Assembly: GCA_949959185.1 (NCBI GenBank)
Contig: CATLIX010000030.1
Span: 1 to 41,149, forward strand
Source: an uncultured Eubacterium sp.
GTDB taxonomy: Bacteria > Bacillota > Clostridia > Lachnospirales > Lachnospiraceae
Direction of reading: 5' to 3'
Length of the DNA stretch: 41,149 bases
The notes beneath the pieces were generated by a model, which saw only the letters and a program-made list of their open reading frames with translations, had not been told where the DNA came from and made no database searches. A program made the position numbers and the translations under genes. This document shows, piece by piece, positions 32,992 to 41,078 of the stretch. Each line of letters opens with the position of its first letter. Within the stretch, counting starts at the first letter, position 1.

Positions 32992-33492
32992 TTATTCTAA
33001 AATATAAGTTACTGTAATTTTAGGTCTTGAATATTTTGTACCCCCAATATATGCAGAACCAAGACTCGGAGACGCAATATTAGTCCCTGTCATGTATACA
33101 TACCATGTTCCGGCTGCTTTTTCAGCGATGAATAAATTGGTAGTAGTTACATTACCTCTGCCCCAACCAACTGTATGTGTTTCCCCGCTTGGACTGGTAA
33201 TTGTAATGTTCTGTGGCAATATTGCGCCTTTTCCACCGATTACAGATGCATTAGAGCAATCAATTTTAACTTCTTTTACAATCGCATTATCTGGCAGGCT
33301 GTTAAGGTTAAAAGTAATCGTATTAGAATCTCCTGTAACTCCCGGCATCAATGCAATCGACATATCTTTATTTGCTGTTTTTGTAACCGAGTCTGTGCCT
33401 GCTGCAAACGCTGTTACCTGTGAAGCAAACAACATTGTGAATACCAGAGCAACCGCTAGTATTTTTTTTACTTTTTTCATTGATTTTAACAT
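32992..33492 (-). CDS. Secreted beta-sandwich protein, 166 residues
   Basis: Sec signal peptide (LKSMKKVKKILAVALVFTML...TAFAAG, cleavage about residue 31). The mature part is a single beta-rich domain, with ITITSPSGETHTVGW, FIAEKAAGTWYVYMTGT and a closing strand RPKITVTYI. The order strand-SPSG-AGTW recalls proprotein convertase P-domains. It shares this pattern with the C-terminal domain of the 393-residue secreted protein at 35772-36953. The start at 33492 has AGGAGG about 9 nt upstream. It is co-transcribed with the 195-residue protein from the promoter at 34168-34238. No cell-wall anchor. Confidence 0.75.
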   Translation of the reverse strand: MLKSMKKVKKILAVALVFTMLFASQVTAFAAGTDSVTKTANKDMSIALMPGVTGDSNTITFNLNSLPDNAIVKEVKIDCSNASVIGGKGAILPQNITITSPSGETHTVGWGRGNVTTTNLFIAEKAAGTWYVYMTGTNIASPSLGSAYIGGTKYSRPKITVTYILE

Positions 33493-33550
33493 AATAGTAT
33501 TCCTCCTGTTTGTCAAATTCCCCTTATATGCATTTGTTGAATTACATGCT

Positions 33551-34138
33551 TTATGCTTTCATATCGAAATTATTTTGCACCACAACACTTTCATTTGTAA
33601 TCTCCACATTTGTTCCAGTGTTCAGCGCCTTTCTTGCATCGTGATACGCCTCATAATATGCTGATTTTAACGCTGAATGTACTCCTGTTTCTGCTTTTGT
33701 TTCTTTCTCATGCCACCCTACTCCTTGAGTGTATGTAAGAACTTCTTCCCCTCCCTCATTATATATATGAATCGCAGAACCTGTCCCCTCCCCTTGATAT
33801 TCAGCCTCATATGGTATTCCAAATAGAATGCAAAGCCACCTTTTATCTGCTTCTTCTATTTTTTTCATATCCCCCATATTTCCAGAGTTCATTGACTGAT
33901 TGAACTTACCTATCAGTGCTGCCCGATTTGGTGCCACTTTAGCAACCTCTGCTTTCCGCAAACTCATGAACTCATTCCCCATATATACACTGTTTTTCGC
34001 ATCTTTCTTAGCCAATTCAACAATTTTTTCTTTCAATGAATCTGTTAATTGCCACTTGTTCTTTTCAGAAGTTTTTTTAACACTACTGCCATAACTTCCA
34101 GACACCTTTAACGCATTGATAGTATTCGATATATCCAT
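33551..34138 (-). CDS. Unknown cytosolic-type protein, 195 residues
   Basis: No signal peptide and no recognised domain. The N-terminus is DISNTINALKVSGSYGSSVKKT. The middle has NSVYMGNEFMSLRKAEVAKVAP, and the C-terminal half has HIYNEGGEEVLTYTQGVGWHEKETKAE, then a helix and the end NNFDMKA. The start at 34138 was preferred because GAGGTG lies 6 nt upstream; GTG/ATG codons just before it would have none. First gene of the promoter-B unit, ~22 nt after the predicted transcript start. Confidence 0.65.
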   Translation of the reverse strand: MDISNTINALKVSGSYGSSVKKTSEKNKWQLTDSLKEKIVELAKKDAKNSVYMGNEFMSLRKAEVAKVAPNRAALIGKFNQSMNSGNMGDMKKIEEADKRWLCILFGIPYEAEYQGEGTGSAIHIYNEGGEEVLTYTQGVGWHEKETKAETGVHSALKSAYYEAYHDARKALNTGTNVEITNESVVVQNNFDMKA

Positions 34139-34167
34139 CTCCATCACCTCACTTTAAATTTGTCCTT

Positions 34168-34238
34168 AATATATACAATTGGGCAAAGGTTATCAATATC
34201 CTTTGCAGAAAATGAACTATTTGAGCAGAAAACGGACA
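34168..34238 (-). promoter_or_regulatory. Promoter B with tandem activator-type boxes
   Basis: Minus strand: -35 TTGATA (34191-34196), 17-bp spacer, -10 TATATT (34168-34173). Eight nt upstream of the -35 is a direct repeat with 20-bp period. On the plus strand the boxes read GCAGAAAATGAAC (34205-34217) and GCAGAAAACGGACA (34225-34238), i.e. TGTCCGTTTTCTGC-type on the minus strand. The architecture is the same as in promoter A (37169-37237). Such tandem boxes fit a dimeric activator, for example a LytTR response regulator, but none is in the window. Confidence 0.7.
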
Positions 34239-34240
34239 TA

Positions 34241-35683
34241 TCAAATTACGGGCATCAATTTCTCATAATATGATGAATTATTATTTGAAGCTATATTATT
34301 TGCTCTCTTAACAATGCTCATGCTCGAATTAGAGATGTTATATTCAACTTTAAAATTCGATATGCCATGCATTCCATACATTTTCTCGTAATCTTTAAGG
34401 CGATATATTTTATCCCGCAAATCCTCATATCTCGCATTACTCTCTTGCGAATTTAATAATTCGCACATTTTAGCTGGGAGTCCACTAATTTTACCATTTT
34501 CATCAATTCTAATATCATTCCATGTATATTTTCCATTTGTCGAGTTTTCAAGAAATTGGTTTAAATCCCTATAATCATTGATATAGTTAAATTCGCTTGC
34601 TGTCATATCTGAAGCCTGCATATAATAATCCCATAACGTATCAGACAAATCATCACCTATTGTGTCAAAAATCATCTTTTTCGTTTCTTCTGGAATCTCC
34701 CCTGTAATCATGAGTTTTCCTGAAATGTCTAACTCAATTCCCCATTCTTTTCTGCCCACATCTATTTCATTTTCTTCAATCTGCTCCATAATTTGGGGAT
34801 ATAAAACATTATATATTTTTCCTGAAGCTTCTGCTTTTTCATAATCTGTTAAGTTTGCAAAAATTTTAAGATACTTGATTTCATCATTGCAGAGTTTTTC
34901 GCCAGAAGCCATTTTTCTTAATAATTCCTCTACCGTTTCAGTTCCCATATACTTTTCATCATCTGGTAATGAATCATATTGTTCTTTGTGCAGTTTTTCT
35001 AACTCTTCTAAATATTGTTTTTCATACTGTCCCTTTACCTTCTCTCTCTCTTGTTGGTTATTTGCACCAAACATACCCTCTGCATGTTGTACACTGTTAC
35101 TATTTGTAGTGCTCTTATTTTCACTTATTTTTATTCTATATGACTCATTACTCTTTACATCAGCTCCAGCTTCATTTTCAACTCGAATAATATACCTGTC
35201 TGTAACACTATCCCAATCAGGTAAAACCACTTCTTTTGAACCCATACCATCAGTCTTTGCAGTACCTATCTGATTTCCATACATATCATATACAATTAAA
35301 TTGTAATTACATCCTTCGGGTATATTTTCTAATCGTATTGTTATTTGAGAAGAAATCCCCATCCTAGAATAAAATCCTTTCTGTTGATATGAAAAAGAAT
35401 AGTAATCTACATCTCCATTATGACTCAATGTACCTTCCAAATAACTATCTTTATTTCCAATAAGTGTATTCAAATCATAACTGCTATGATACTGATCCAC
35501 CTTATCATCATATTTCGTATGTTGACGGTAGCTGTCATTATTATTTTCTTTTGTCTTTTCTATCAAAACAGTTTCTTCATTTAATTCCTTCATCGGTGAC
35601 GCAAAAGATTTTCCTGTATTCCCTACATAATAGCGCCTTCCATCTAATAATCCTCCACTAACCAAGTGCGAATATCTTTGCAT
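34241..35683 (-). CDS. Unknown protein with PPC-like beta domain, 480 residues
   Basis: No signal peptide. Residues about 75-195 form a PPC-like beta-sandwich: LEGTLSHNGDVDYYSFSY, a strand with ITIRLENIPEGCNYNLIVYD, then DRYIIRVENEAG and ESYRIKIS, a pattern normally found in secreted proteases. Residues 205-250 are a charged coiled coil. The remainder is helical, ending in the low-complexity tail SNNNSSYYEKLMPVI. AGGAGG lies 9 nt before the ATG, just beyond the hairpin 35702-35738. It is downstream of the secreted 393-residue protein. Export by an unusual route, or a cytosolic role, cannot be told apart. Confidence 0.7.
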   Translation of the reverse strand: MQRYSHLVSGGLLDGRRYYVGNTGKSFASPMKELNEETVLIEKTKENNNDSYRQHTKYDDKVDQYHSSYDLNTLIGNKDSYLEGTLSHNGDVDYYSFSYQQKGFYSRMGISSQITIRLENIPEGCNYNLIVYDMYGNQIGTAKTDGMGSKEVVLPDWDSVTDRYIIRVENEAGADVKSNESYRIKISENKSTTNSNSVQHAEGMFGANNQQEREKVKGQYEKQYLEELEKLHKEQYDSLPDDEKYMGTETVEELLRKMASGEKLCNDEIKYLKIFANLTDYEKAEASGKIYNVLYPQIMEQIEENEIDVGRKEWGIELDISGKLMITGEIPEETKKMIFDTIGDDLSDTLWDYYMQASDMTASEFNYINDYRDLNQFLENSTNGKYTWNDIRIDENGKISGLPAKMCELLNSQESNARYEDLRDKIYRLKDYEKMYGMHGISNFKVEYNISNSSMSIVKRANNIASNNNSSYYEKLMPVI

Positions 35684-35701
35684 TGAATTTTCCTCCTAAA
35701 A

Positions 35702-35738
35702 ACGGAAGGCATTAAAAAAATCTTTTAATGCCTTCCGT
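35702..35738 (-). terminator. Intercistronic terminator/attenuator
   Basis: ACGGAAGGCATTAAAA (35702-35717) pairs perfectly with TTTTAATGCCTTCCGT (35723-35738) around five bases. On the minus strand it is followed by TTTTT and, within a few bases, the AGGAGG of the 480-residue gene. It should cut transcription after the secreted 393-residue gene and let a fraction through, or protect the 3' end of the upstream message. Confidence 0.75.
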
Positions 35739-35771
35739 GGCTATTTTTATACTTTTATAAATTCATTACAT

Positions 35772-36953
35772 CTATCCTACAATTATTCCAAAAGGCACTA
35801 AATAGTCAAGTGTCATCTGTGTCATTGTTGTGCAACGAGCATTAATGTATGAAATATTGTCTACCCAATGTACAGTTACTTTTGTTGCATAACTTCCATC
35901 GATTGAACCAGATGGCGGTGTTGTGTCAACCAAATCACTCCACCAACCGCCAGTCTGGGTTAAATGTATTGAATACCCTGCTGTGGCAGGAGTGTAGTAA
36001 TAATCAATGCTGGATGCATATGTATGATTTGCAAATGGCTTGGACTTATCAATAAATTTCACTCCGGTCAATGCATACTCCGTTGCAGTTCCACTCGGAC
36101 AAGTTATGGTTAAAGTCTGAGTTGTTACTGTTTGGCTCATTGAACGATTGTCCCATTTAATAGCAGCGTAATGTGTTGGATCAGAAAATGATGTAGTTTG
36201 TGCTATTGGTAATGGCTGTCCAGAATAGAATCCATAATGACAACCACTGGTTGTTGTATCATCTGCTGCTTTAAAAACAAAATAATAATTTCCAGTTGTC
36301 ATTCCCAAACATATGACTTTATTTGAATTGCCTGCTATTGTTTTCTTAGTTGAATAGTAACTGGTAAAATAACTGGTGACACCTGCCTCATCCGTAGATC
36401 TATATATTAAATTCAAGTCATTATCAAAAATAAACACATGTGAATTTGACTCTAACATGAATGTAACATAATTACTCCCTTCGGAAGATACCACATTCTG
36501 ATAAAAATGACCTTGATCAGCGGCATATGCGGAATCATTCAAGTATCCCTCTCTTAATGCGGTATTGTAATCTGCTGGTCCTTTAGGGTTCAGCAAAAAA
36601 CCACCCATTGCAAAACCTTCTGAGTTTTTAGGATATGTATTGTATATCTCCCTGTTACTTGACCATTTTTGCCATGAAAAGTCGTAAGCATATGTATTAC
36701 GGCTCCACATATACTTATTTGCTGCTCTTCTTGTTTCAGCCAACGCACTTACATCCTCGTCTCCAGTACTCTCGGTAAACTCATACTGTATTTCATCATC
36801 CATGAGATCCGAACTCAAATTTTGCAAATTGCCCCCTTCTGCTTCAAGATTCAGTTGACTGATCCTGCCTACATCTGCAGCATTGGCAGTTACTACTTGA
36901 CCGCATAGCAGCGTCACTGTTAATAAAGTTCCTAACCATCTTCTTACCTTCAT
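35772..36953 (-). CDS. Secreted protein with C-terminal P-domain-like fold, 393 residues
   Basis: Signal peptide at 1-25 (RRWLGTLLTVTLLCGQVV, cleavage after ANA). An acidic, possibly pro-region follows to about residue 70 (VSALAETRR could be a processing site). Then comes an aromatic-rich domain, YMWSRNTYAYDFSWQKWSSN, with strands such as YVTFMLESNSHVFIFDNDLN. Residues about 270-390 form a second beta domain, LTITCPSGTATEYALT, then PATAGYSIHLTQTGGWWSD and TKVTVHWVD, parallel to the 166-residue secreted protein. AGGAGG precedes the ATG. Expressed from promoter A. No enzymatic motif recognised. Confidence 0.7.
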   Translation of the reverse strand: MKVRRWLGTLLTVTLLCGQVVTANAADVGRISQLNLEAEGGNLQNLSSDLMDDEIQYEFTESTGDEDVSALAETRRAANKYMWSRNTYAYDFSWQKWSSNREIYNTYPKNSEGFAMGGFLLNPKGPADYNTALREGYLNDSAYAADQGHFYQNVVSSEGSNYVTFMLESNSHVFIFDNDLNLIYRSTDEAGVTSYFTSYYSTKKTIAGNSNKVICLGMTTGNYYFVFKAADDTTTSGCHYGFYSGQPLPIAQTTSFSDPTHYAAIKWDNRSMSQTVTTQTLTITCPSGTATEYALTGVKFIDKSKPFANHTYASSIDYYYTPATAGYSIHLTQTGGWWSDLVDTTPPSGSIDGSYATKVTVHWVDNISYINARCTTMTQMTLDYLVPFGIIVG

Positions 36954-37168
36954 TTTTTACCTCCTGATAAAAATAATATATTTATGGATATAATACTTTA
37001 TTTAATATGATTGTATAACTCCTATTAAATCGCGTAGAATTTTAAGAAAAACATACCAGGCATCTCACTAAACTTCACATAAACTGTATATGTAATAATT
37101 TAAATTGATGTACTATTTACTACAACGATAAACGCTATTCACACAACCACATACATATCCACACAATA

Positions 37169-37237
37169 AGTATATCAAGTCCAAAATCAAAATCAACCAC
37201 CCTAGCAGAAAGTGGACATAAATTGCAGAAAATGACA
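37169..37237 (-). promoter_or_regulatory. Promoter A with tandem activator-type boxes
   Basis: Minus strand: -35 TTGATT (37191-37196), 16-bp spacer, -10 TATACT (37169-37174). The -35 is preceded by a 20-bp-period direct repeat whose plus-strand boxes read GCAGAAAGTGGACA (37205-37218) and GCAGAAAATGACA (37225-37237), again 8 nt from the -35. It drives the 393-residue secreted gene with a ~208-nt leader. That leader fills the rest of 36954-37260, where I see no gene. Confidence 0.7.
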
Positions 37238-37260
37238 TATATCCTTCTTGTAAATATACA

Positions 37261-37296
37261 AAAGAGGATATTGCATCTTTGTACAATACCCTCTTT
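37261..37296 (-). terminator. Terminator of the peptide-maturation operon
   Basis: AAAGAGGATATTG (37261-37273) pairs with CAATACCCTCTTT (37284-37296) with one mismatch. On the minus strand it is followed by TTTTGTATATTT. It lies 19 nt after the stop of the last operon gene. Confidence 0.7.
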
Positions 37297-37314
37297 ATTC
37301 GTAAATAACCTGAA

Positions 37315-37956
37315 TTACTTATATATAATCTGGTTATTATATGCTTTTTCCGCATCACTCTTTCTTAAAGCCTCTCTCATATCCTCCTCTTTTTGAAGCT
37401 TTTTATCCAAAATCTCCTGTGATATACGCTTTGCTGCCTGCCGTTTTTCCAAATATTCTTCGAGCAGCTCTTTTTGCTTATCCTTCTTACTTTCACTTGT
37501 CTTTTTATAAAAGCTATCCTGAGAACGTGCATAAAATTCTGAATCATAACCAACAGGCCATGAGTCTCCCCGATAGTCCTTTAAAGAACTTCCTACTGTA
37601 AACACAGCAGAACAGTTTCTGGGAGCTAATGAACTCCCTAAATCTCTTTTGAGCAAATTCAAGATTTGCTGTTTATATTGCGGATCTTCTTTCATTTTCT
37701 TAAATGCATCTTCCGATATATTAATTGCTACATTACTGATTGTTTGGTGAACATTTATTTTGGAAAGTTCCTCATAAAATTCTTTTTTAAAAACTTCCAA
37801 TTCTTCTTCTGGCGTTAGCTGTTCTGTTTTCTCAGTTCCGTTTATCTGCTTTGAAGTAAGTTCCTGTGAAAAAACCTTTTCCTCACTTTGTTTGCTCCTT
37901 GTGTTTGCTACCATGCTACTTTCTCGCAAGTAATTATTTTGTACCATCAATGACAT
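37315..37956 (-). CDS. Unknown protein of the peptide operon, 213 residues
   Basis: No signal peptide. The N-terminal ~45 residues are polar and probably disordered. A compact segment follows, ELEVFKKEFYEELSKINV to ISEDAFKKMKEDPQYKQQ, then a strand region with FTVGSSLKDYRGDSWPVGYD. The rest is a long charged coiled coil (about 135-205). The middle resembles uncharacterised Lachnospiraceae proteins (DUF6033-like), from memory and unverified. It begins 1 nt after the acyl-carrier-like stop with AGGAG inside that gene, so it is tightly coupled to the peptide operon and may belong to its maturation or target set. Confidence 0.65.
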   Translation of the reverse strand: MSLMVQNNYLRESSMVANTRSKQSEEKVFSQELTSKQINGTEKTEQLTPEEELEVFKKEFYEELSKINVHQTISNVAINISEDAFKKMKEDPQYKQQILNLLKRDLGSSLAPRNCSAVFTVGSSLKDYRGDSWPVGYDSEFYARSQDSFYKKTSESKKDKQKELLEEYLEKRQAAKRISQEILDKKLQKEEDMREALRKSDAEKAYNNQIIYK

Positions 37957-37957
37957 A

Positions 37958-38221
37958 TTACAGTTCTCCTTTCTCTGAGATAATTATTTCTACAATATCA
38001 TTAAAAGTGTTAAATTTCCGTTCCGCTATCGCTATTTCAGGAACTTTTATTCCAAATTTATCCTCCACTGCTTCCAAAAATGATATCATTTGATAAGGTT
38101 CAACTCCAAATTTTCCAGATAATAAAGGAAAATTTTTAGCTTCATCTGGTAATGCATTTATATCTATCTTTAATGTCTCTTTTACAACTTCTGACAATCC
38201 ATTACGCACCTGCTCTTCCAT
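37958..38221 (-). CDS. Acyl-carrier-related protein without carrier serine (TIGR04069-like)
   Basis: 87 residues with the four-helix ACP layout (EDKFGIKVPEIAIAERKFNTFNDIV matching the EEEFGI..PD...... region). The phosphopantetheine site DSL is replaced by FGVEPYQMI, so no serine is available for the prosthetic group. This matches the acyl-carrier-related proteins described with CLI_3235-type peptide systems, which probably act as protein-interaction adaptors rather than carriers. GGAGGG lies about 6 nt before the ATG, overlapping the stop of the preceding gene. Confidence 0.8.
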   Translation of the reverse strand: MEEQVRNGLSEVVKETLKIDINALPDEAKNFPLLSGKFGVEPYQMISFLEAVEDKFGIKVPEIAIAERKFNTFNDIVEIIISEKGEL

Positions 38222-38235
38222 TGTTTACCCTCCAA

Positions 38236-39336
38236 TCAAAGCAATTCCATTTCGACATTTTCATTCAAGCATTCAATAATGTACTGCCCCATAGATTCAA
38301 CACTTGTTTCCGTAAAAATTTTTTCCAGCCCATTGGTATCTGCTGCTAACTTTGTTCTCAAATTTTCTATATCAGCTTGTTTTCGGGAAAAATATTCTAT
38401 TGGTATGGAACGATTTACTGTAAAAACGTCTTGTGCAGTGTCACTCAAATAGAAGCAATCTATATCTGACATATACTTATATTTCACAATCTGCTTCATT
38501 TCACTCACATACTTATCAGAAACATTGTTCCCATATAGACACATAACCAAAAAATCTGGATTAACGGCATTTAAAATTTCAAATGCATGAACCCCAAAAT
38601 GACCAACTTGAAATTTGCTTATTGGCATAATACCTTCCGGCACGCCCAAAATAATTACTTCTGGTCTTTCTTCCTGCTCAATCTTCTTAATAAAATGATT
38701 ATACAAAATAATCTTTTGTTCCGAAGGAATATTAGAATCCATAAAATCAGGAAAAGAATATGTATTATTCAAAAACACACTATTATTTCTTGAAGATATC
38801 AAAATAGCATGATATCCATTTTTTTCCAAGTATCTTTTTATAGCTAATTGTACCCCAAATTTACCTGTTTGCTCGCCAACACCTGCAACACATATTATTG
38901 GCGTATATATATCATGTAAAGCTAACGGACTAATATCTATATCGGAGATTTCATTTGCTTTCATTACATCTATCATATTTCCAGAATATTTTTTTACCAG
39001 TCGCAAAATTTTACTGTATACTGGTTCCTGAACTACTCTAGCAAATAATACTTTCTTACCATGTTTAAGAATATCCTCAAGAATTTCACATATCTGATCA
39101 TCCTGTATTTTATTTGCCGAACCTGTTATCCATACCGCATCTATTTTTTGATAATCATCCTCCGATAAAGTGGTTTGCACAGTATATCCGCATATGTTCT
39201 CTCTTTCTACTGCCCATCCATTGGGAGACAATAAAATCTGAATATTAATGTTTTTTAACATAGAACTATGTTGCAGATAGGGATACATTTCATTATCATA
39301 AGGAAATACTGCTACATTTATAAAATCATTATTCAA
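38236..39336 (-). CDS. Peptide maturation system protein, TIGR04066-like
   Basis: 366 residues from a TTG start at 39336, which has AGGAGG ~8 nt upstream. The N-terminal domain (VAVFPYDNEMYPYLQHSSML, VDAVWITGSA) is Rossmann-like. The C-terminal domain begins with a P-loop-like GVGEQTGKFG at 152-161, then ILISSRNNSVFL and VIILGVPEGIMP, as in DUF1611/dethiobiotin-synthetase-type NTPases. This combination beside CcpM and an ACP-like protein is the TIGR04066 setting. Its biochemical role in peptide maturation is not established; ATP or GTP use is inferred from the loop. Confidence 0.82.
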   Translation of the reverse strand: MNNDFINVAVFPYDNEMYPYLQHSSMLKNINIQILLSPNGWAVERENICGYTVQTTLSEDDYQKIDAVWITGSANKIQDDQICEILEDILKHGKKVLFARVVQEPVYSKILRLVKKYSGNMIDVMKANEISDIDISPLALHDIYTPIICVAGVGEQTGKFGVQLAIKRYLEKNGYHAILISSRNNSVFLNNTYSFPDFMDSNIPSEQKIILYNHFIKKIEQEERPEVIILGVPEGIMPISKFQVGHFGVHAFEILNAVNPDFLVMCLYGNNVSDKYVSEMKQIVKYKYMSDIDCFYLSDTAQDVFTVNRSIPIEYFSRKQADIENLRTKLAADTNGLEKIFTETSVESMGQYIIECLNENVEMELL

Positions 39337-39353
39337 TTTTTTCGCCTCCTAAC

Positions 39354-40772
39354 TTAATCAAAATGATACCCATGTTCTCTTAATACACAATATTCCTTCA
39401 ACTGTATTTCACATGTCTGTTTAACTTTTTCACAACGTTCCATTCGTTTCTCAGCCGATAAATCATCCCCATCTTCCATTCCTGCCGCACAAAGATTGCA
39501 AAAATCTCCTGCCCAACAAGTTTTGCATTTATTAGGCGTTAGTTGTGCGATATTTAGCAATTTGGAAACTTTTTCTATATTAAACCCCGTATCCAAATTA
39601 CCTAACACAAAAGCATTGCAACTTTCATTAACACGTTCACAAGGATAAAAATTCTCATCAACATTTACAAACAACCTTGTCGCTCCTGCAATACAAGCCC
39701 CAGACGGATGATATGCACTGCCACGTTTTCCTTTCGCAATAACTTTTTTATGAATATTCTCTTTCATTACTGCAACCTGAGCTTCCATGAACTTTGATAC
39801 ATATTTTTTATCCAATCTTCCTATCAAATACAAATATGCCTTAAACAACTCATATCTGTAATTTGTGTCAAAAAGTTCTGAATAGCGGATTTCATTTTTG
39901 GCACTGTTCTGATTTAATGTTGTAGCGCCAACGATTGCTGAAGTAATAAAATCATAAGTAAAAAAGTTGCTGCTGCATTGAAAATCATTTTGCTCATCAA
40001 GTACCGCATTAAAACTTATATTTTCCATATAAGCCGGGTATTTTTCTTTGATACGGTCAAGTTTGCTCATGACCACTTCAAAGGTACCCTTTCCGCTTTC
40101 AGCAAACACCCGGCTATTGTCTTGAACATTTTGTGGTCCATCCAAACTAATTGTTAAACTTACATCATTTGCATATAAAAAATCTACTATCTCATCAGTA
40201 AGCAACGTTGCATTCGTAGTCAAATTATATTTGACTTTTTTTCCTCGAAATACTTTATTAGCATAGTCGATAATCTCTCGGATTAATTTCATTTCTAATA
40301 AAGGCTCTCCACCATAAAAACTGATCAATCCATTCTCTAAGTTACCATTATGTTTATGATAAAAATCCACAGCTTTCTTTGCAGTTTCGATTGACATTCT
40401 TTTTTTGGTATGCACTCTATTTACATACGAACCTGAATACACACAATATTTACATCTTAAATTACAATTTTGAGTTACCTGCAAAATAAGCTGATGAACA
40501 TTATTTTTCATGTAATCATCTATTTGATCTGCTGCCGCATGTTTTATTTCTACATTTGTATTACAGCCTTTTAAAAATCCCTGTTCTTTTAACTTCTCTA
40601 TTTTTTTCATGGATACACTATCCATTTGTGTATATGTGACTTCTCTTGAAACTATTTTCTCAAGATTTTTATATAAATTTTCATCAATACGAATAATGGA
40701 AGTTGTATTTACATCAAACACATAATGCGATTCTACTGTTTCAAATAATTTTATAAATGGTATATCATTCAC
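39354..40772 (-). CDS. ccpM: Cys-rich peptide radical SAM/SPASM maturase CcpM
   Basis: 472 residues from a GTG start at 40772. AAGGAGG lies about 8 nt before it, whereas the ATG at 40793 abuts the upstream hairpin and contains the ribosome binding site. An N-terminal peptide-recognition-like domain (to about 85) precedes the radical SAM core, with cluster cysteines C103, C107 and C110 (NCNLRCKYC). YGGEPLLE is the GGE-type SAM motif. The C-terminal SPASM domain has FYPCERVNES and CKTCWAGDFCNLC for two auxiliary 4Fe-4S clusters. It should install thioether-type cross-links on the adjacent five-Cys peptide, giving a ranthipeptide/sactipeptide-like product. Confidence 0.92.
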   Translation of the reverse strand: MNDIPFIKLFETVESHYVFDVNTTSIIRIDENLYKNLEKIVSREVTYTQMDSVSMKKIEKLKEQGFLKGCNTNVEIKHAAADQIDDYMKNNVHQLILQVTQNCNLRCKYCVYSGSYVNRVHTKKRMSIETAKKAVDFYHKHNGNLENGLISFYGGEPLLEMKLIREIIDYANKVFRGKKVKYNLTTNATLLTDEIVDFLYANDVSLTISLDGPQNVQDNSRVFAESGKGTFEVVMSKLDRIKEKYPAYMENISFNAVLDEQNDFQCSSNFFTYDFITSAIVGATTLNQNSAKNEIRYSELFDTNYRYELFKAYLYLIGRLDKKYVSKFMEAQVAVMKENIHKKVIAKGKRGSAYHPSGACIAGATRLFVNVDENFYPCERVNESCNAFVLGNLDTGFNIEKVSKLLNIAQLTPNKCKTCWAGDFCNLCAAGMEDGDDLSAEKRMERCEKVKQTCEIQLKEYCVLREHGYHFD

Positions 40773-40793
40773 CCTTTTTGCCTCCTTGTACAT

Positions 40794-40837
40794 AGGTACA
40801 GAAAGATATTAAACACAAACAATATCTTTCTGTACCT
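40794..40837 (-). promoter_or_regulatory. 17-bp perfect hairpin between precursor and maturase genes
   Basis: AGGTACAGAAAGATATT (40794-40810) pairs exactly with 40821-40837 around a 10-nt loop. It has no T tract after it on the minus strand and ends ~5 nt before the ribosome binding site of ccpM. It probably stabilises the precursor mRNA end or weakly attenuates, giving more precursor than enzyme. Confidence 0.65.
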
Positions 40838-40870
40838 AGTTGTAGCATCTGATCTGTCTGAAAGACACCC

Positions 40871-41062
40871 TTAGAATGCCCATCTTCCTGAAATTGCAGT
40901 GGTCAAACCTTTGGAATAATTCTGCAAATTAACAGTAGAAAAAGCGGATGTATCAGTGCAGTTGTAACACGGAATAGAAGCGCACTGTGAATCGCAGCTA
41001 CAAGAGAATGCTACTAATGTTCCATCCTGAACCTTAGCTTTCTTTCCTAATGCTTTTTTCAT
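40871..41062 (-). CDS. Five-cysteine RiPP precursor, CLI_3235 family
   Basis: 63 residues. The leader-like start MKKALGKKAKVQDGTLVAF is the conserved beginning of CLI_3235-type precursors (K-LGKK...T-x-AY/F-x-C). The cysteines are C21, C23, C27, C32 and C35 in the core SCSCDSQCASIPCYNC. A polar C-terminal stretch follows, ending GRWAF. GAGGAGG lies about 8 nt before the ATG. It directly precedes ccpM. No double-glycine cleavage site is obvious. No transporter or protease is in the window; they may lie beyond the right edge. The product could be an antimicrobial or a signal. Confidence 0.88.
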   Translation of the reverse strand: MKKALGKKAKVQDGTLVAFSCSCDSQCASIPCYNCTDTSAFSTVNLQNYSKGLTTAISGRWAF

Positions 41063-41078
41063 CGTAATTCCTCCTCGT

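Noticed and set aside
32778-33017. 79-residue plus-strand frame
   Set aside because: It crosses a minus-strand terminator and the end of the secreted-protein gene. Only a weak AGGTG precedes it and no family is recognised.
37113-37358. 81-residue hydrophobic minus-strand frame after the peptide operon
   Set aside because: It overlaps the end of the 213-residue gene and runs straight through the terminator at 37261-37296, and it has no ribosome binding site.
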